64,000 nt of DNA from Amanita rubescens (GCA_015039365.1 WION01000191.1:1-64000); one strand, 5' to 3'; shown: positions 1 to 11,560, counted from the first letter of the stretch. The notes: generated by a model not told the origin, from the sequence alone. Program-made: numbers and translations.

Positions 1-1876
1 CAAACTCCAACATGTACGTCTTTCCTCGTCCATATCGATAACAGCCGCTGAATGACTTTATAAGTCGTTAGACGCTCTACCAGAGGAGGAACGCCAAATA
101 GTTAATACCGTCTGGTCAAATTTTTCCTCTTCGTCTCACCCCCGCCGTGCCCTTATTCTACAGGGTCTCCTTACCATGTGTTGTTTCTCCCAATTGTCCC
201 TGCTGACCGAGCAACTCAACCACCTGATTCGAATTGACCCATTTGCTGTCTTTCCCCGGGAGGTATCGCTCAAGATCCTCGGTTACCTCGACGCTACATC
301 CCTTTGTCGTGCAGCCCAAGTTGCCCGCCGATGGAAAATGCTAGCCGACGATAACACGTTGTGGCGTGGCATTGCGAACAGCACATTGGACAGAAATGCA
401 AGAAATGTGGGCTGGGGTTTGCCCATCCTTGAGAAGAACCGGCATACTAGGCATTCGTTCTAGCTCACCTTGGTCCAGCCTCTTTACTTGGATCACCTGT
501 ATCCAGTGTCTCACCGCCTGTATCGTCGAAGAGAAAAGGCGATGAATCTATATTAAGGCCCGTCAAACGCCCACGAACAAAGTCGAAGTGTGCACAATAT
601 GTGCAGTCAGACCTCGACTCAGATATAGACTCGTCGAGTGCCTTGGTTGCTCCAACCTCTCCTGAAGCATTGGATAAACCGTCCGTCACGCGACCCTGGA
701 AAGACGTATACAGCGAACGAATGACTGTAGAACGTAATTGGCGCCGGGGAAGATGTACCGTACGCATTCTCAAAGGTCACACAGATGGCGTCATGTGTCT
801 TCAGTTCAATGAAAATCTATCACACCCTGCATTCCCTGTACTCGTTACCGGTTCATATGATCGCACTGTCCGTGTTTGGAATCTGGAGACTGGTGCCGAA
901 CTACATTGTCTCAGAGGTCACACTCGTGCAGTCCGCTGCCTTCAATTCGATGAAGCAAAGTTGATTACCGGCAGCATGGACAATACCATTAAGGTCTGGG
1001 ATTGGCGACGAGGAAAATGCATACGTACACTAGCGGGTCACACCGATGGTGTCGTTTGTGTTAATTTTGATTTAAATCTTCTTGCCAGTGGAAGCGTCGA
1101 TTCAACGATCAGAGTGTGGAATGTTCGCTCAGGCGGTTCGTTCGTGCTACGCGGACACTCTGAATGGGTCAACGCCGTGCAGTTGTGGGATTCCGGCGGC
1201 TATGGGCACATCACGCCACCTGCTTCAGCTCCATCGCCTAGCCAATCGATGTCACAAATAGATCCTGGCAAAATGCTCTTCTCCGCCTCGGACGATGGAA
1301 CTATCAAATTATGGGACTTGAGTCTCCGTACTTGCATACGTCAATTCACCGGTCATGTTGGGCAGGTGCAGTGTATCAAGCTATTGCATACTGAAGAACG
1401 CGCCGAGACTAATCATGAAGTGGAGGACATGGAGACTTCAGGTCCTCACTTTCCCGGAGAGCAGCAACTACAGTCGGGCGAACACCAACCCTATGATCGT
1501 CGAGATCGCACGAAGCCGCTACTCGTTTCAGGGAGTCTCGATAACACTGTCAAGATATGGGATATTCACTCAGCCAAGGCAATTCGCACTTTTTTCGGGC
1601 ATATAGAGGGAGTCTGGTCTGTTGCTTGCGATAAACTACGCCTTGTCAGCGGCAGCCACGATAGGACAATTAAGGTGCGCCTTTCATGGTTAGTTCTTGT
1701 GCTTGGCCTAATATAGATTGGAGGTGTGGTCCCGAGATGAAGGGCGTTGTACTGCAACGCTCGTCGGTCACCAAGCAGCCGTAAGTTGTATAGCCCTCGG
1801 CGAAGATAAGATTGTATCAGGCAGTGATGATACGGATGTAAGGATATGGAGCTTCGGTGATGGGACTGAGAACTAA
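1..1876 (+). CDS. MET30: F-box/WD40 SCF substrate receptor, Met30/Pof1/SconB type (5' partial, frame-broken)
   Basis: Substrate-recognition subunit of an SCF ubiquitin ligase. In fungi this family controls sulfur-amino-acid transcription factors and the cell cycle. Visible in order: the family's N-terminal block (LPEEERQIV... around 76-100), an F-box (about 235-370, FPREVSLKILGYLD), a short basic linker, then the conserved RPWKDVYSERMTVERNWRRG segment and WD repeats with WD dipeptides from about 765 to the end. One intron, 1675-1723, joins IK to VWSRDEG; the stop is TAA at 1874. The upstream exon or exons run off the window or are unresolved. The frame is broken in three places: one T missing near 57-60; a compensated one-base loss and gain across about 374-415 that turns the expected CEQHIGQKCKKCG into an unrelated stretch; and another shift near 430-470. 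No splice signals explain these. It is either a decaying copy or local assembly error. Confidence 0.82.
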
Positions 1877-2260
1877 TGTTGTTTATTGCGCTATGTCAAA
1901 TGTACCCTAGTAGTACTGTATATTATACTTTGGCTGATTATGTTCCGGGTCATAAATAGCTTTGCATGCCTGAACATCCTTGAGTTTTGCTGGATGGTTC
2001 TTGGAATCTGTCGCTCTGCAAGCCACAGGCTCTGGCAAATGTCGAGCTCCATAGCATTTGCAGTTTCACAGTTTTTGCACAATGTGACTGGTAAGGCGGA
2101 CGTAGTATTCCTCGTACTGTGCACACACAAAATAGCAACCGATTTCAGACTTACGAGACGCCAGGCAGCGTTCCATTTGGCGTAAGCGAGCGCTTATCAC
2201 TACAACTCATTTCATTTCATAAGACCAGTGCCAATTAGAACGCAAGCTATAATACATTCT
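1877..2260. other. intergenic region between convergent genes
   Basis: Between the stop of the F-box gene and the stop of the minus-strand repeat protein. Short open frames exist on both strands but none has family motifs or splice support. I see only 3' UTR-like sequence here. Confidence 0.5.
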
Positions 2261-2953
2261 TCAGAATATCTGCCAAAATCGTTGTTTTTGCATTTTCCTT
2301 GCTCATCATCCATAGACTTACGTTGTTCATGTGATCCTCCCCGCCGGGCCCTTCTCGAACTCTGTTGCGATGAGAATTACAATCATGCGCAAAGTGAAGG
2401 ATATACCTGCGAGTGGGTTTGAAATCTTCGTCAAGTGTGTCTGTATCCCAAAGATTAGACAGGCTGCTCTGTCCACCAGGTAAGGTCCTGACGCGTCTAC
2501 AAAAAAATATATTCATGCCAAGTTGCAAGAGGGATGCTCGCGCGGCTGACCTGCTCGGTTTAAAATTTGAGGAAGGATTGGCTTGTTCGCCCGCATCGCC
2601 AGGGGAAGCTGCTTCGTTAACTTTGGCAGAAATCTGGCTCTGCGATAACATACACACTGACACAAAATAAAATAATACGTACTTCGCTAGCTGGTTTATT
2701 AAACTGCCGAGGTGCAGATGATAACGCGTCCTCGCCCTCGTCGTGGCCAAAAATGACATGAGTTTCGCCTCCGGGAGCCGTCCGAACTCTGCGGGTAGGT
2801 TTGAAGTTGGTGGGACCATCGGATATTAAGTGTTCTTTGACGGTGAATACATTACAACGTACAATTTTCTGAAGTACATACCTGGGGGCACCGTTTCCGG
2901 TAGGGTGTTACTATCTTCCGATACACTAGTCAATTTTCCGAACTTGGCATAAC
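2261..2953 (-). CDS. small Jupiter/HN1-like protein with three FKPTR-RVR..PGG repeats (5' end unresolved)
   Basis: Reconstructed exons on the minus strand: 2882-2953, 2693-2834, 2551-2639, 2407-2496, 2322-2361 and 2261-2269 (stop TGA). The product has three copies of an NFKP[TS]R-RVR-x-x-PGG motif, each followed by a hydrophobic tail (HVIFG, SLSNLW, HMNNIF-stop). The RV-x-x-PGG element resembles the SSRVLRPPGG repeat of metazoan Jupiter/HN1 (JPT) microtubule-associated proteins. That similarity is from memory and short, so function is not claimed. In repeats 2 and 3 an intron falls at the same place inside the motif (R-AG|A-RV), while in repeat 1 that site is uninterrupted. The first exon is not resolved: an 11-nt ATG exon with a good GTAAGT donor at 3336-3346 is a candidate, but its phase could not be linked. 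Confidence 0.6.
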
Positions 2954-3393
2954 CTAATGGAATCGATCAGCGGTTTCGCGTTTTCTATGTCAGCACAGAT
3001 CTGTTACGCGGTAATTTGGCAATGTTACTGAAGTTCGTGTCGACGGTGGTGCCTGTATATCTGATCTACGTGAAGTCTGTCGGGGAACCGCATCGAGACA
3101 ACTCACTTGAGGAACTCGATCAGCGACCTTTTTGTGAATACAATGCTCGTAGAGTCCCAGTCAAGCATCCCTGATCAAGATGAAATGAGATTAGTATTTA
3201 TACAAACTGAACAAGTACTACACACCTAAGTTAGCGGACCAATCTTTCTCCTTTGACATATCTACTATGTTGGAAGGGGTAAAGCTTTATGAACGTAGAG
3301 CCAGTCACTGACGAACGAAGCTAAGCGAGACTTACGTTGAAGACATGGTGATCGCTGAGTTGATAGCTGGGTGTACAATGGTCACGCTCTTCC
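2954..3393. promoter_or_regulatory. 5' region of the repeat-protein gene and putative shared promoter with COQ7
   Basis: Probably contains one or more 5' exons or UTR introns of the minus-strand gene. A minus-strand ATGTCTTCAAC followed by a GTAAGT donor lies at 3336-3346, only 47 bp from the COQ7 ATG. No third gene is visible. Exon assignment is uncertain. Confidence 0.35.
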
Positions 3394-4162
3394 ATGACAC
3401 TTCTTAGGATCCGTTTGCACTCGTTTCCCTTCTCTCGAGGTTTTGCGCACAGGGCTCAGCCATCCGCTATTTACCTAGATCCTTTACGTCGTAATGACCT
3501 CTCAGTCTCAACATCACCAGAGGTGCTGACCGCTGAACAACAACGAACACTTGACAGTGCCATTCGAGTCGACCAGGCGGGTGAAGTGGCGGCTAACTGG
3601 ATCTATAAAGGACAGTTCCATGTTTTACGTAGAGATCAGATAACTGGACCTCTGATCCAGGTCGGTTCCCAGTCCTATTTCCAAACTAACATTGTTCAAC
3701 CGTTCACAGGAAATGTGGGACCAGGAGAAGAAACATCTTGAAGTGATGGATAAAATACAACTGCAACATGAAATAAGGCCAACCATCTTATTAGAAGTTG
3801 CAAAAATCGCCGGTTTTGGCCTCGGTGCTGCTACGGCTCTAATGGGCAGGGAGGCTGCTATGGCATGCACCGAGGCTGTTGAAACGGTCATTGGAGAGCA
3901 TTATGATGAGTATGTAGAAGTCATTATCCTGCTACTTTATTAACATTCTTCCAGCCAATTGCGAGAGATGGATGGTCTGCCCGCGAATCATCCTAGCGTC
4001 GCGTTGCTTAAAGCGGTCGTGCAGGAATTTAGGGATGATGAACTGGAACACCTCAATATCGCTGTCGACAACCATTCGCAGCGTGCACCTGCCCATGCTC
4101 TCCTAAGTAGTATTGTTGGTGCGGGGTGTAAGATCGCCATAGAACTATGCAAACGTATTTGA
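3394..4162 (+). CDS. COQ7: 5-demethoxyubiquinone hydroxylase COQ7
   Basis: Mitochondrial di-iron hydroxylase that makes demethylubiquinol, the penultimate step of coenzyme Q synthesis. Three exons (3394-3660, 3710-3909, 3955-4162) give 224 aa, the usual family size. The sequence shows the [15 protein letters not shown] helix with its metal-ligand glutamate, [10 protein letters not shown] (ExxH), IGEHYDDQLREM, and [10 protein letters not shown], the second ExxH ligand set. The N-terminus is rich in Arg/Ser/Phe and lacks acids, as expected of a matrix-targeting presequence. Introns are 49 and 45 nt. It converges on the neighbouring complex I subunit gene with 35 bp between the stop codons, so two respiratory-chain genes are packed tail to tail. 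Confidence 0.95.
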
Positions 4163-4197
4163 ATTGGAACATGGCATGAATCTATACCAAGGACTTC

Positions 4198-4638
4198 TCA
4201 TGTTTGTTTCTGAATCAACGATTCCCCTTTACGTCTTGCTATCCAATCCCATCTATGCTGTGCCGCGTGTGAGCGTCGATGCGAGCAAAAAGATGAAGAG
4301 GTCGTACGTAGCCGGCGCTGGAGAGGTAGTAAAAAATCCCAGGAACTACGACGAAACCTAACATAGCAGTGCGAACGGTTGTCTTTGTCCATCTGAAATT
4401 TTTGTATGCTTCTTCGCGCTAGATGGTGCGAATGTATTAAAGCGACACGCAAGATATATGCTTCGAGAGACGTACCATACGGTTGAACCGCTCGATGGCG
4501 GGATCTACCTGGAGAAAAAATAGTTAGTGGCGCATACTGGCCGTAATGGACGCACAAACCTTGACGGCGCCTAGAAAAAGAGTACTGAGAACATTAAATA
4601 GCGGGGCAGAAAGAGCGGAACATACCGTGTGCACCCAT
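4198..4638 (-). CDS. complex I accessory subunit, B15/NDUFB4-like
   Basis: Five small exons (4626-4638, 4560-4570, 4476-4508, 4308-4418, 4198-4257) encode a 75-aa protein that starts MGAHGAVKVDPAIERFNRM and ends RWDWIARRKGESL plus a short tail. This is the pattern of the fungal NADH:ubiquinone oxidoreductase B15/NDUFB4 subunit. One membrane segment (AMLGFVVVPGIFYYL) would place it in the inner mitochondrial membrane arm. Exons sum to an exact 76 codons, with introns of 50-57 nt. Two exons are only 11 and 13 nt, so gene finders may miss it. The start codon lies 75 bp from that of the divergent RBM5-like gene. Confidence 0.83.
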
Positions 4639-4713
4639 GAGAGAGGTTGAGAGAGGTGATTGTTTGGCTTTTTGTTTGTCGCACCTTGGCTTCTGACTTC
4701 CATCTTCGTTCTA
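4639..4713. promoter_or_regulatory. 75-bp divergent promoter, complex I subunit / RBM5-like gene
   Basis: The interval between two opposing start codons. It must hold both core promoters unless the 5' UTRs overlap. No clear TATA box was seen. It contains CTCTC/GAGAG-rich sequence (about 4638-4660). Confidence 0.4.
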
Positions 4714-7506
4714 ATGACACACAACCGTGAGTGGGACAGAGGAAAGGATTCCTGGCCTGAGTCCTCTCCCTGGCCAGGCCCCGACTCCAGGCTTAACATT
4801 CGTGCAAGAGAAGACGATCTTCAGGCAGAAGGGAAACGCAGGAAGTTCAATAATGGAGTGCGTATCACCCTCATCTTACCAAGGAATCTCATCCATTCTT
4901 TTCTTTTTTTCTAGACGTACGGATACGAGGCTTTGCAAAATGCTGAAGATGTTGGAAATGACAAGCCAGGACATTTGCGGCAAGGCGACCACCAAGACTA
5001 TGGGCATGATGACCGTTCTCGTGCCCCTGGGGGCGGTGGTGGCTTTAAGAAGCGTTTGACGCCTTCGGAGCCCAGTCCTCACGTCATTTTCCTTGGATTA
5101 GATCCAGATTTTACCGAGGCCGATGTCTGTCGACTGTTTAGTTTCTACGTTGCGTATAATCCATGACTGAAGCCACTTCCTACCTCCAGCTTCAGGCGTA
5201 TCTCTCATCCTATGGCTGTAACATCGAGACTGTGACGATTATTCGTGAAAGATCATCAGGCACTTGCACATTTGTATCTGCTTTTGCATACGCATTGACG
5301 TCTTTCGCCGTTGGATTTACAAGGTACCTCGAAAGGCTTTGGATTCGCGCAATTCACAAGTACGGATCACGCTCGCGCCTTCGTCGACCCGCTATTCCCT
5401 TTTATTCAAGTACCTCCGCCAGCCTCCCACGGCGCGAGTGCGACAGCCGCATTTTACAAGGCATTGGAAACCGGTGCCCCTCACAACGGTCGCAGGGTCA
5501 AAATTGATTACTCACAAAGCGCCTCGCCGCACGACAAGAACCGCTTTAATAAAGGGAACTTGAACGACGGGACTCGTGACATTGGCAATACCCAATCGCC
5601 TATATTACTCTTTCGCGGATTAGACCCTCTGTCTGGGCCTCAAGCCATCTATCAAGCTATGTTGTATTCTTCTGGACCTGGCAGACCAGGACCCAAGGGT
5701 ATGCGGCGGATAATATTAATCAAAGACAAGGTTACGATGGCTAGTTACGGTTTTGCGTTTGTAGAATTCGTTGATGTTCAGGTATCGTAACTTTCCCCGT
5801 GTCGCACGTGAAAGCCTTTCAAATCCATCAACTCATAGTCCGCATCTGCCGTGCTCGCCGCAACGATGTCTCCGCAAATTCACCCTAACGGATTTCGCAT
5901 TTCAGACAAACCTGTAGCAGCATCATTTGCTCATCCTTACTCCTTCCAACCTGTCACCGATTTCATTCAACGCGATGAAGCGTGTTTGAAATCGACTAGT
6001 AGCCTAGGCGGTTCGGAAGGCTTGTGGGTCCGATATTGGGACGAGAATTCTACTTGTGCTGTCTTGGAATTCAAGGTTGAGGAGCCTGTGTCAACAGGAC
6101 CGCCACAGAAAGAGAAAAAGGAGAGAAAGAAGAAAGGTGCATCTTTCAGCCGTGTTCACTGGTTTCGAAACTAAATGGCCTGTCAGTCGAAATAGATGCG
6201 CGTGCCAAACAAGTTCTTATCGCACCATCAGCATTACCTGTCTCTGACAAACCCGTCACTTTGAATTTTAGTAAATCGACTGCCAAAGGTGAAAGCTGGT
6301 GCCTAGTTCTGAAAATTATGTATTAATCAATTTTACAGCCAGTCATCTTCGACCGTTAGCTCCAGGGATATCCATGGATGATGAAGCAAACGCAATGGAT
6401 GACTCTGCTGGTGAAGAGGGCAACATGGAATCTAACAAGAGTGCGTCCCATAGCATATTGTAGTTCCGCTGGTCATTTACTTCCTTCGATAGCGGTGGCC
6501 GCGAAAAAGGTCGCACCTTCGATTGCAAGCAGGAAGGTATGTGCCCAAGAAAAACATATGGCCATAGATTGAGTCTTGCTAGACGGTTGATAATATCCAG
6601 AAATGGAATCAAGTTCAGGGAGAACTTGCCAAGGGACCGGCATCTGGGATGCAGGTGATGTTATGCTAGACTTTGGATATCCAAGTTGTTTACCGTAATA
6701 ATAGCAGATAACCTCAGGCCCTTCTGCAAAAGAGGGGCCCGAATCGGAGACTGAATTCGACTTCGCAGATGTAGATGCGCTGATGTGCTTCTTGTGCGCG
6801 AGGCAGTTCAAGTCAATCGAACAACTCAAGCGCCACAATAAGGAATCCGGCTTACACAAGGTTTGACTTCATGCCGTGATGAAGCTATCCTAAGTTACTG
6901 ACCAGCAGTACTAGAAAAACTACATGGATCCTAATTTAAGAGATGTAGCTCGACAGAAAGCAGTTGCGCGGAAGGCAGCAGGCTCGCAACAACAGCAACC
7001 AAAGTACCGTGATAGAGCATCTGAACGTCGCATCCTGTTCAACCAACCCGAAACACCAATGCCGGACAAGGACAGCAAGGTTCTGGGGAAAAAACGTAAC
7101 TCCGAAGGGCCACCTTCGCCGCCACATCCTGTGGATCTGGGAAAGGATGAAAACAACGTTGGGAATAAATTACTGAAGCTGATGGGTTGGAAGGAGGGCC
7201 AGGGCCTAGGTACCGAGGGTGAAGGAAGAGTTGATCCCATGTACGTTCCTGGGATGTCAACGAACCGTGCTTGATTATCATCGACAGCCATACTGCAATC
7301 TACGCGCAAGGCGTTGGGCTAGGCGCTAGCAAAGGTAAAGAAGTTGGAAAATATGCCGAAGGCTACTCTGGATACGTCCACATGGCACAGGACGCGGTAA
7401 GTGACCGTTTGCGCCGAGGACGAGGAAACACGACCTGGCTGCAGAATGGAACTGAAAGAATTGTCCGCAGGCTCGTGAACGATATGGAAGCCAGGATCGC
7501 ACCTAG
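4714..7506 (+). CDS. RBM5/RBM10-like splicing regulator (RRM, RRM, C2H2 finger, G-patch)
   Basis: Thirteen exons, ending with 7288-7396 and 7471-7506, encode 707 aa. Domain order: an acidic/basic N-terminus; RRM1 (VIFLGLDPDFTEADL ... SKGFGFAQF); RRM2 (ILLFRGLDPL ... YGFAFVEFVDVQ); a C2H2 finger (CFLCARQF-x12-H-x6-H at 6780-6860); and a G-patch (NKLLKLMGWKEGQGLG, then GVGLGASKGKEVGKY). It ends MAQDAARERYGSQ. This is the architecture of the RBM5/RBM10 family, which acts in early spliceosome assembly and alternative splicing in the nucleus. Frame continuity across RRM1 demands an intron 5260-5323 that starts GC rather than GT. The other introns are GT-AG, 46-74 nt. Exon lengths sum to exactly 708 codons. 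Confidence 0.9.
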
Positions 7507-7799
7507 CAGCTTTCGACCCTTCATAACGCTTTCATTGACTTTGCTGATTTTACATCGATCAATAACATATCACAACTATGCGTTACGCTATAGGAATATA
7601 AAGTACACTTGTTTTGCGTGCTCATCTCCTTTTCCGTGATTGATGAGATTCTTCTCCGGTGCCACGGTATCTTTAAGCATCCGGCTGATGATAAACTCTG
7701 CTTGCTTGATCTACTCCATCGACCTCCGCGGCTACCTGGAACGAAGATTGGGTTGTAATTTGAAATTGTCGCACCGTGGTTCTGTGATCTTCCTGTTGG

Positions 7800-9197
7800 T
7801 CATATGGATAGTGATAGTGCATCTGAATGGGAGTATCGAATCTCTTGGTTCTGGCGGCCAGGTATGACTACGCGCATATAGTCGAATGCCACTTCAGCTT
7901 GCCTTCCAGAGCCCCATGCGTGTGATGCTTGGTTTTGGATCTCAGAAAGAATAAGCCAATTCCTGTGGTTTGCATCTTCACTGCGTCCAGGGAACCTAGT
8001 ACCAACATGATTTAACACTAGTCTTCGTGCACCAACCACGTTGGCGAAGGTTCCAGCCATAGCGGGTGAGGAATGCCCTCGACTGATTGTCTTTGACAGT
8101 ACTTCTCCAGCATTCCGCCGACCGAGCTTTGCATCGATATGATGGGGGATATGCGCATCAGTGGCTTCATGTATTAGAAGAGATGGGGAGGGGTTGATGC
8201 AGAGTGGAATGATTGTGTCAGGATTAGAGGTATCGCCCAAAATAACGATTTTCCGGTGCGGATCAGAACTTTCACGAAACACATAACCGATACAGGGATC
8301 TATGGCGCGACCATCAGCGATACATAATTTACGAATTTCTGAACTACCTCTGTGATAAATAGGTCCAGCATCGACGATTACATCTCCATGTCGTCCTTGG
8401 CCTGAAGTTATCCCGCGCCAAAAGTTATCCTCCCCGGCATATATGTCGCGTCCGCATTCCTCGCTCGAATGTCTAATGTTCCAATCATGGAAACCGGTAT
8501 TATGTCCTGGATGTTGCGAAGAATCGGAATCCTCCATTTGTGAGAACGGGGAATCATCGCATGGAGTGACGTGGTCATGCCGGTTTAAGAGTTCGTGTAC
8601 GACGTATTTGTCTGCCGTATGGGTAGCAGTCATTTTGAAATTCTGACGGACAAAAGAACGTAACCCAGCGGGGCCGTAGATTTCCACCTTGAACGACATA
8701 TCAGATCACGTCAACAATCTTGCAATGACACAAACCGTGCAGCGTGGCGGGAGATCGTCCTGAGGCATCTGCCCGACGCTAGGAGGATGTAGTACGTTCC
8801 GTAGGAGCGTAATGATACCCATAACATGGTCGGCTAAGAAGGGCTTAATGGAATTCCGCCTTTGCAGAAAAGAAGGATACCATGCATATGGGTTATGAAA
8901 AGTTTCGTAATTTTGCTCGCCCTGACGAGTGGATGCCCGTATGGCTGGAAGAGGAACTGCCTAGTGGTCCCTTCGGCACAATCGACCACTGAAGAGATAT
9001 TAGCGAAGTGGAAATGGGGTGCAAGACGTAGTACTCCATAAGGAACCGTCATTGAGCAAGTCGCACACGAGAGAAGAACAATTGCGCGGTCTCGTTGGGC
9101 CGCCACCGCTGGAAGTACCGAGGAAAGTGATGGCCATATCGTGACGCATGACTGACGGGCGGCGGAACGGACGAAGGCGAGGAAAACTGAGTTTCAT
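7800..9197 (-). CDS. tRNase Z (3'-tRNA processing endonuclease), short form
   Basis: Four exons (9035-9197, 8881-8988, 8736-8833, 7800-8687) encode 418 aa of a metallo-beta-lactamase-fold ribonuclease that removes 3' trailers from pre-tRNA. Visible motifs: FLGTSSGGGP near the N-terminus, VDCAEGTTRQ, the zinc motif HMHADH (HxHxDH) split by an intron, GDTSNPD, IHEATD and SRGHSSPAMAG, followed by LVLNHVGTRFPGR. The start at 9197 adds a short basic stretch (RLRPFRRPS) that could be a mitochondrial presequence. An internal Met just before AITFLG would give a form without it. About 40 bp separate this start from the next gene, which is divergent. Confidence 0.92.
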
Positions 9198-9238
9198 GCA
9201 CGTGAGAGCTAAGATCGTGGCTGACGTTCACTCCTTCC
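9198..9238. promoter_or_regulatory. 41-bp head-to-head interval, tRNase Z / unknown protein
   Basis: Only 41 bp lie between the two opposing start codons, so the promoters must overlap each other or the coding starts. Confidence 0.4.
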
Positions 9239-10684
9239 ATGGCCACCGCAAATTCTTTTCAGATGCCCAAGGTCTTTATAATTCCACCAGAAGAAGACCA
9301 TTCACCCTCTTGGTGCTATTTTGACGCGGCAAAACGCGGTCTCAACCGTTTCTCTCAAGTTGATTCATTTGATTCCGCCGCGCTCTTCTCCTTTGGTGCA
9401 AATAATTCTGCCGCGTCAAAGAACGGCTCGTCTGACAACGTCGTCCTGGGCGCGCTTGACCATCATGCGAGCATCTGCGTCGAAAATGATATAAATTATG
9501 ACTGCGAAGCCGAGCTGCTCTTTGAAGAAGGTTGGGACTTCAGTGACCAATCGTTGCAAGGATCACATGTTCCCCAATGTGCTCTGCCGTATGGTTATGA
9601 GGAGCCTGGGCATGATTCAGATATCACAGAAGTGATCAAGATTGGACGTCGTGGTCGTGGCGAGGAAGAGTTGGGACCGACCGACCGATCAACCAGCGTT
9701 ATACGGTCGAAAACTCTGAAATCCCGTGCATCCAGAGTTTTTCACTCATTGAAGAAGGTTGGGAGACGGAAATCTTTCAAATTGCCTCCAGTACGAGACA
9801 ACGTCATGGCACCCCAGGCCAACTTCGCGTCTGCATCGCTATCGGAGATCTCACAGACGAAAATCTTTGATGCCTCACAAGCACTGACATTGCCTGGGCG
9901 AAGCTCCATTTTGGCATCCCAACTTTTCATGCCGCCCTCTGGGTTCAGATCACGGTCGTCGTTTTCACATGCAGAAGGGCGTGTCAATTCATTGGTCCCC
10001 CATCCCAACCCCCCGCCAGCGTTTTCCGAGAGTCCAAAGGCAAGAGCCTCACTCTCCTCTCAGGACAGCGCCCATAGTGATAAGCCAACTCTTGCATCCC
10101 GTGCGGCTTCTCCAAGCCCTTCATTCCTGAATAAAAGACATTTTTCAAAGATAAACATTCAAAAATTGTTCTCTTTTACTACGACTTCCTCCTCAGTCAG
10201 CACTACTTCTTCAACCATATCAGGTGGTTTGACCCTATCCAGCAACAACGACACTGTCCCAACACCACCTTTACCCCCTTCCTGCTCAGATCAAGAGCAG
10301 GGCACCGACTGCGTCGAGGGCGTGGACCGAATAGTATCCCACAGCATGGGTATTGCAGCTGATTCCCGGCTTTCGGGCAGGACCGATTCACATGCTAAGG
10401 TTGACATAGAACAAAAGCAACACAACAATCTTGCATGCAACGAACTCAATTCATTTTCCACAGAGCTTACCCTCGGCTTGGGTTCTGACCTGGATCTTGA
10501 GCTTGGCCTAGAGTTAGGGCTGCCATCTACAATATGTAAAGAGAATGACGCCTCGCCGCGCGGACCGCGTTGGGACTCTAGCAGGGAAACCGAGAGGAAA
10601 AGGTCACTGGATGACATTAATTTCGAAATGCGTCTTGACTCTCTGCGTTTCGACGAACTATCTTTTGATGTCGGCAAGTTTTGA
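9239..10684 (+). CDS. unknown serine-rich protein, 481 aa
   Basis: A single intronless frame, unusual beside its intron-dense neighbours. No catalytic domain is recognised. The first about 150 residues are mildly acidic. A basic segment follows (RSKTLKSRASRVFHSLKKV at about 160-180) that could be a nuclear localisation or membrane-contact helix. The middle is Ser/Pro-rich and looks disordered, with a long Ser/Thr run around 9.5 hundred bases from the start. Near the C-terminus is a curious acidic/Leu-Gly run (LGLGSDLDLELGLELG), and the protein ends LRFDELSFDVGKF. Codon use and frame length suggest a genuine gene. A regulator or scaffold is possible, but I assign no function. Confidence 0.7.
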   Translation: MATANSFQMPKVFIIPPEEDHSPSWCYFDAAKRGLNRFSQVDSFDSAALFSFGANNSAASKNGSSDNVVLGALDHHASICVENDINYDCEAELLFEEGWDFSDQSLQGSHVPQCALPYGYEEPGHDSDITEVIKIGRRGRGEEELGPTDRSTSVIRSKTLKSRASRVFHSLKKVGRRKSFKLPPVRDNVMAPQANFASASLSEISQTKIFDASQALTLPGRSSILASQLFMPPSGFRSRSSFSHAEGRVNSLVPHPNPPPAFSESPKARASLSSQDSAHSDKPTLASRAASPSPSFLNKRHFSKINIQKLFSFTTTSSSVSTTSSTISGGLTLSSNNDTVPTPPLPPSCSDQEQGTDCVEGVDRIVSHSMGIAADSRLSGRTDSHAKVDIEQKQHNNLACNELNSFSTELTLGLGSDLDLELGLELGLPSTICKENDASPRGPRWDSSRETERKRSLDDINFEMRLDSLRFDELSFDVGKF

Positions 10685-10914
10685 GTCCATCTTATTTCCA
10701 CTTTTTCTTTGCAGCAGGTTGCCTTCATTGTCACTTCTTATACATTGGAAATAATTCCGCGGACTTACGAACGCATAATGCCATTCATTTCAATTTCGTT
10801 CACATAATTTTTTTAAAAACTCATTCTGGATCCACTGCATTTGTACATCATAATATATCAGCAAAGGCGCAATGGGCACAGCTATAGCAAACATAGACCT
10901 CTTATGTTCAGAAT

Positions 10915-11560
10915 TCATAGGGTTTGGTCAATGCGTGAGTTAACCCACAGGGCCTAAACCACCATATGTGATCAGAACAGGTAGGAACTGGTAACACCGC
11001 CCGCTTACAATCGTACTAAAAGTCTCTTCTCCTGTATCAGTACGAACGTGTTGCACACCTGTACCTGCGCGAACGCTTGGACTATTGACAACACTGGCCA
11101 ATTGGCCCAACAGCCCCTGATCCACCCCATAACTCTCGACAAGGGATGCGAGACTTGAAGGTGAAGTTGCATTTTTCCTTCTATCGAGAAGTTCATGTAA
11201 CCTGTGCACAGGAAGCGCGAGTACAGACTGCTCCATTGATAGATTAGGGACACGACTTTCGAAGACCGTTTGTTCGGGGCTATGTGGTGATTTCTGCATT
11301 TCTACGTCTTAATCAACACGTGAATTGTAAGGTGATAGAAGACATGCCAAGGCAGAACGTATGTCATGATGGTATACATGAACTGGTCCAAGACGTTTGA
11401 TATTGGCAATGAAATGAGCATCCTGGTCATCGTGTGCAACGGAGCGGCTGTTGCCTGTTATGGGATCCACGGCCGATGAAGATGGTTGACGAGGTTTAGG
11501 TGTACCAACCGCAGATGGTTTAACTGCCCGGCGCACAATTTGCGACGAGGCGGAGCCCAT
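10915..11560 (-). CDS. small unknown protein with N-myristoylation signature, 177 aa
   Basis: Three exons (11359-11560, 11009-11301, 10915-10953) sum to 178 codons including TGA. The N-terminus MGSASSQ fits the MGxxxS myristoylation consensus. The conserved-looking core HFIANIKRLGPVHVYHHDI is followed by a helical segment (VLALPVHRLHELLDRRK). The protein ends FSTIALWVNSRIDQTL once the last intron (10954-11008) is removed; reading through that intron gives a false C-terminus. No family was recognised. The fatty-acylation site suggests membrane association, but that is inference. Confidence 0.65.
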
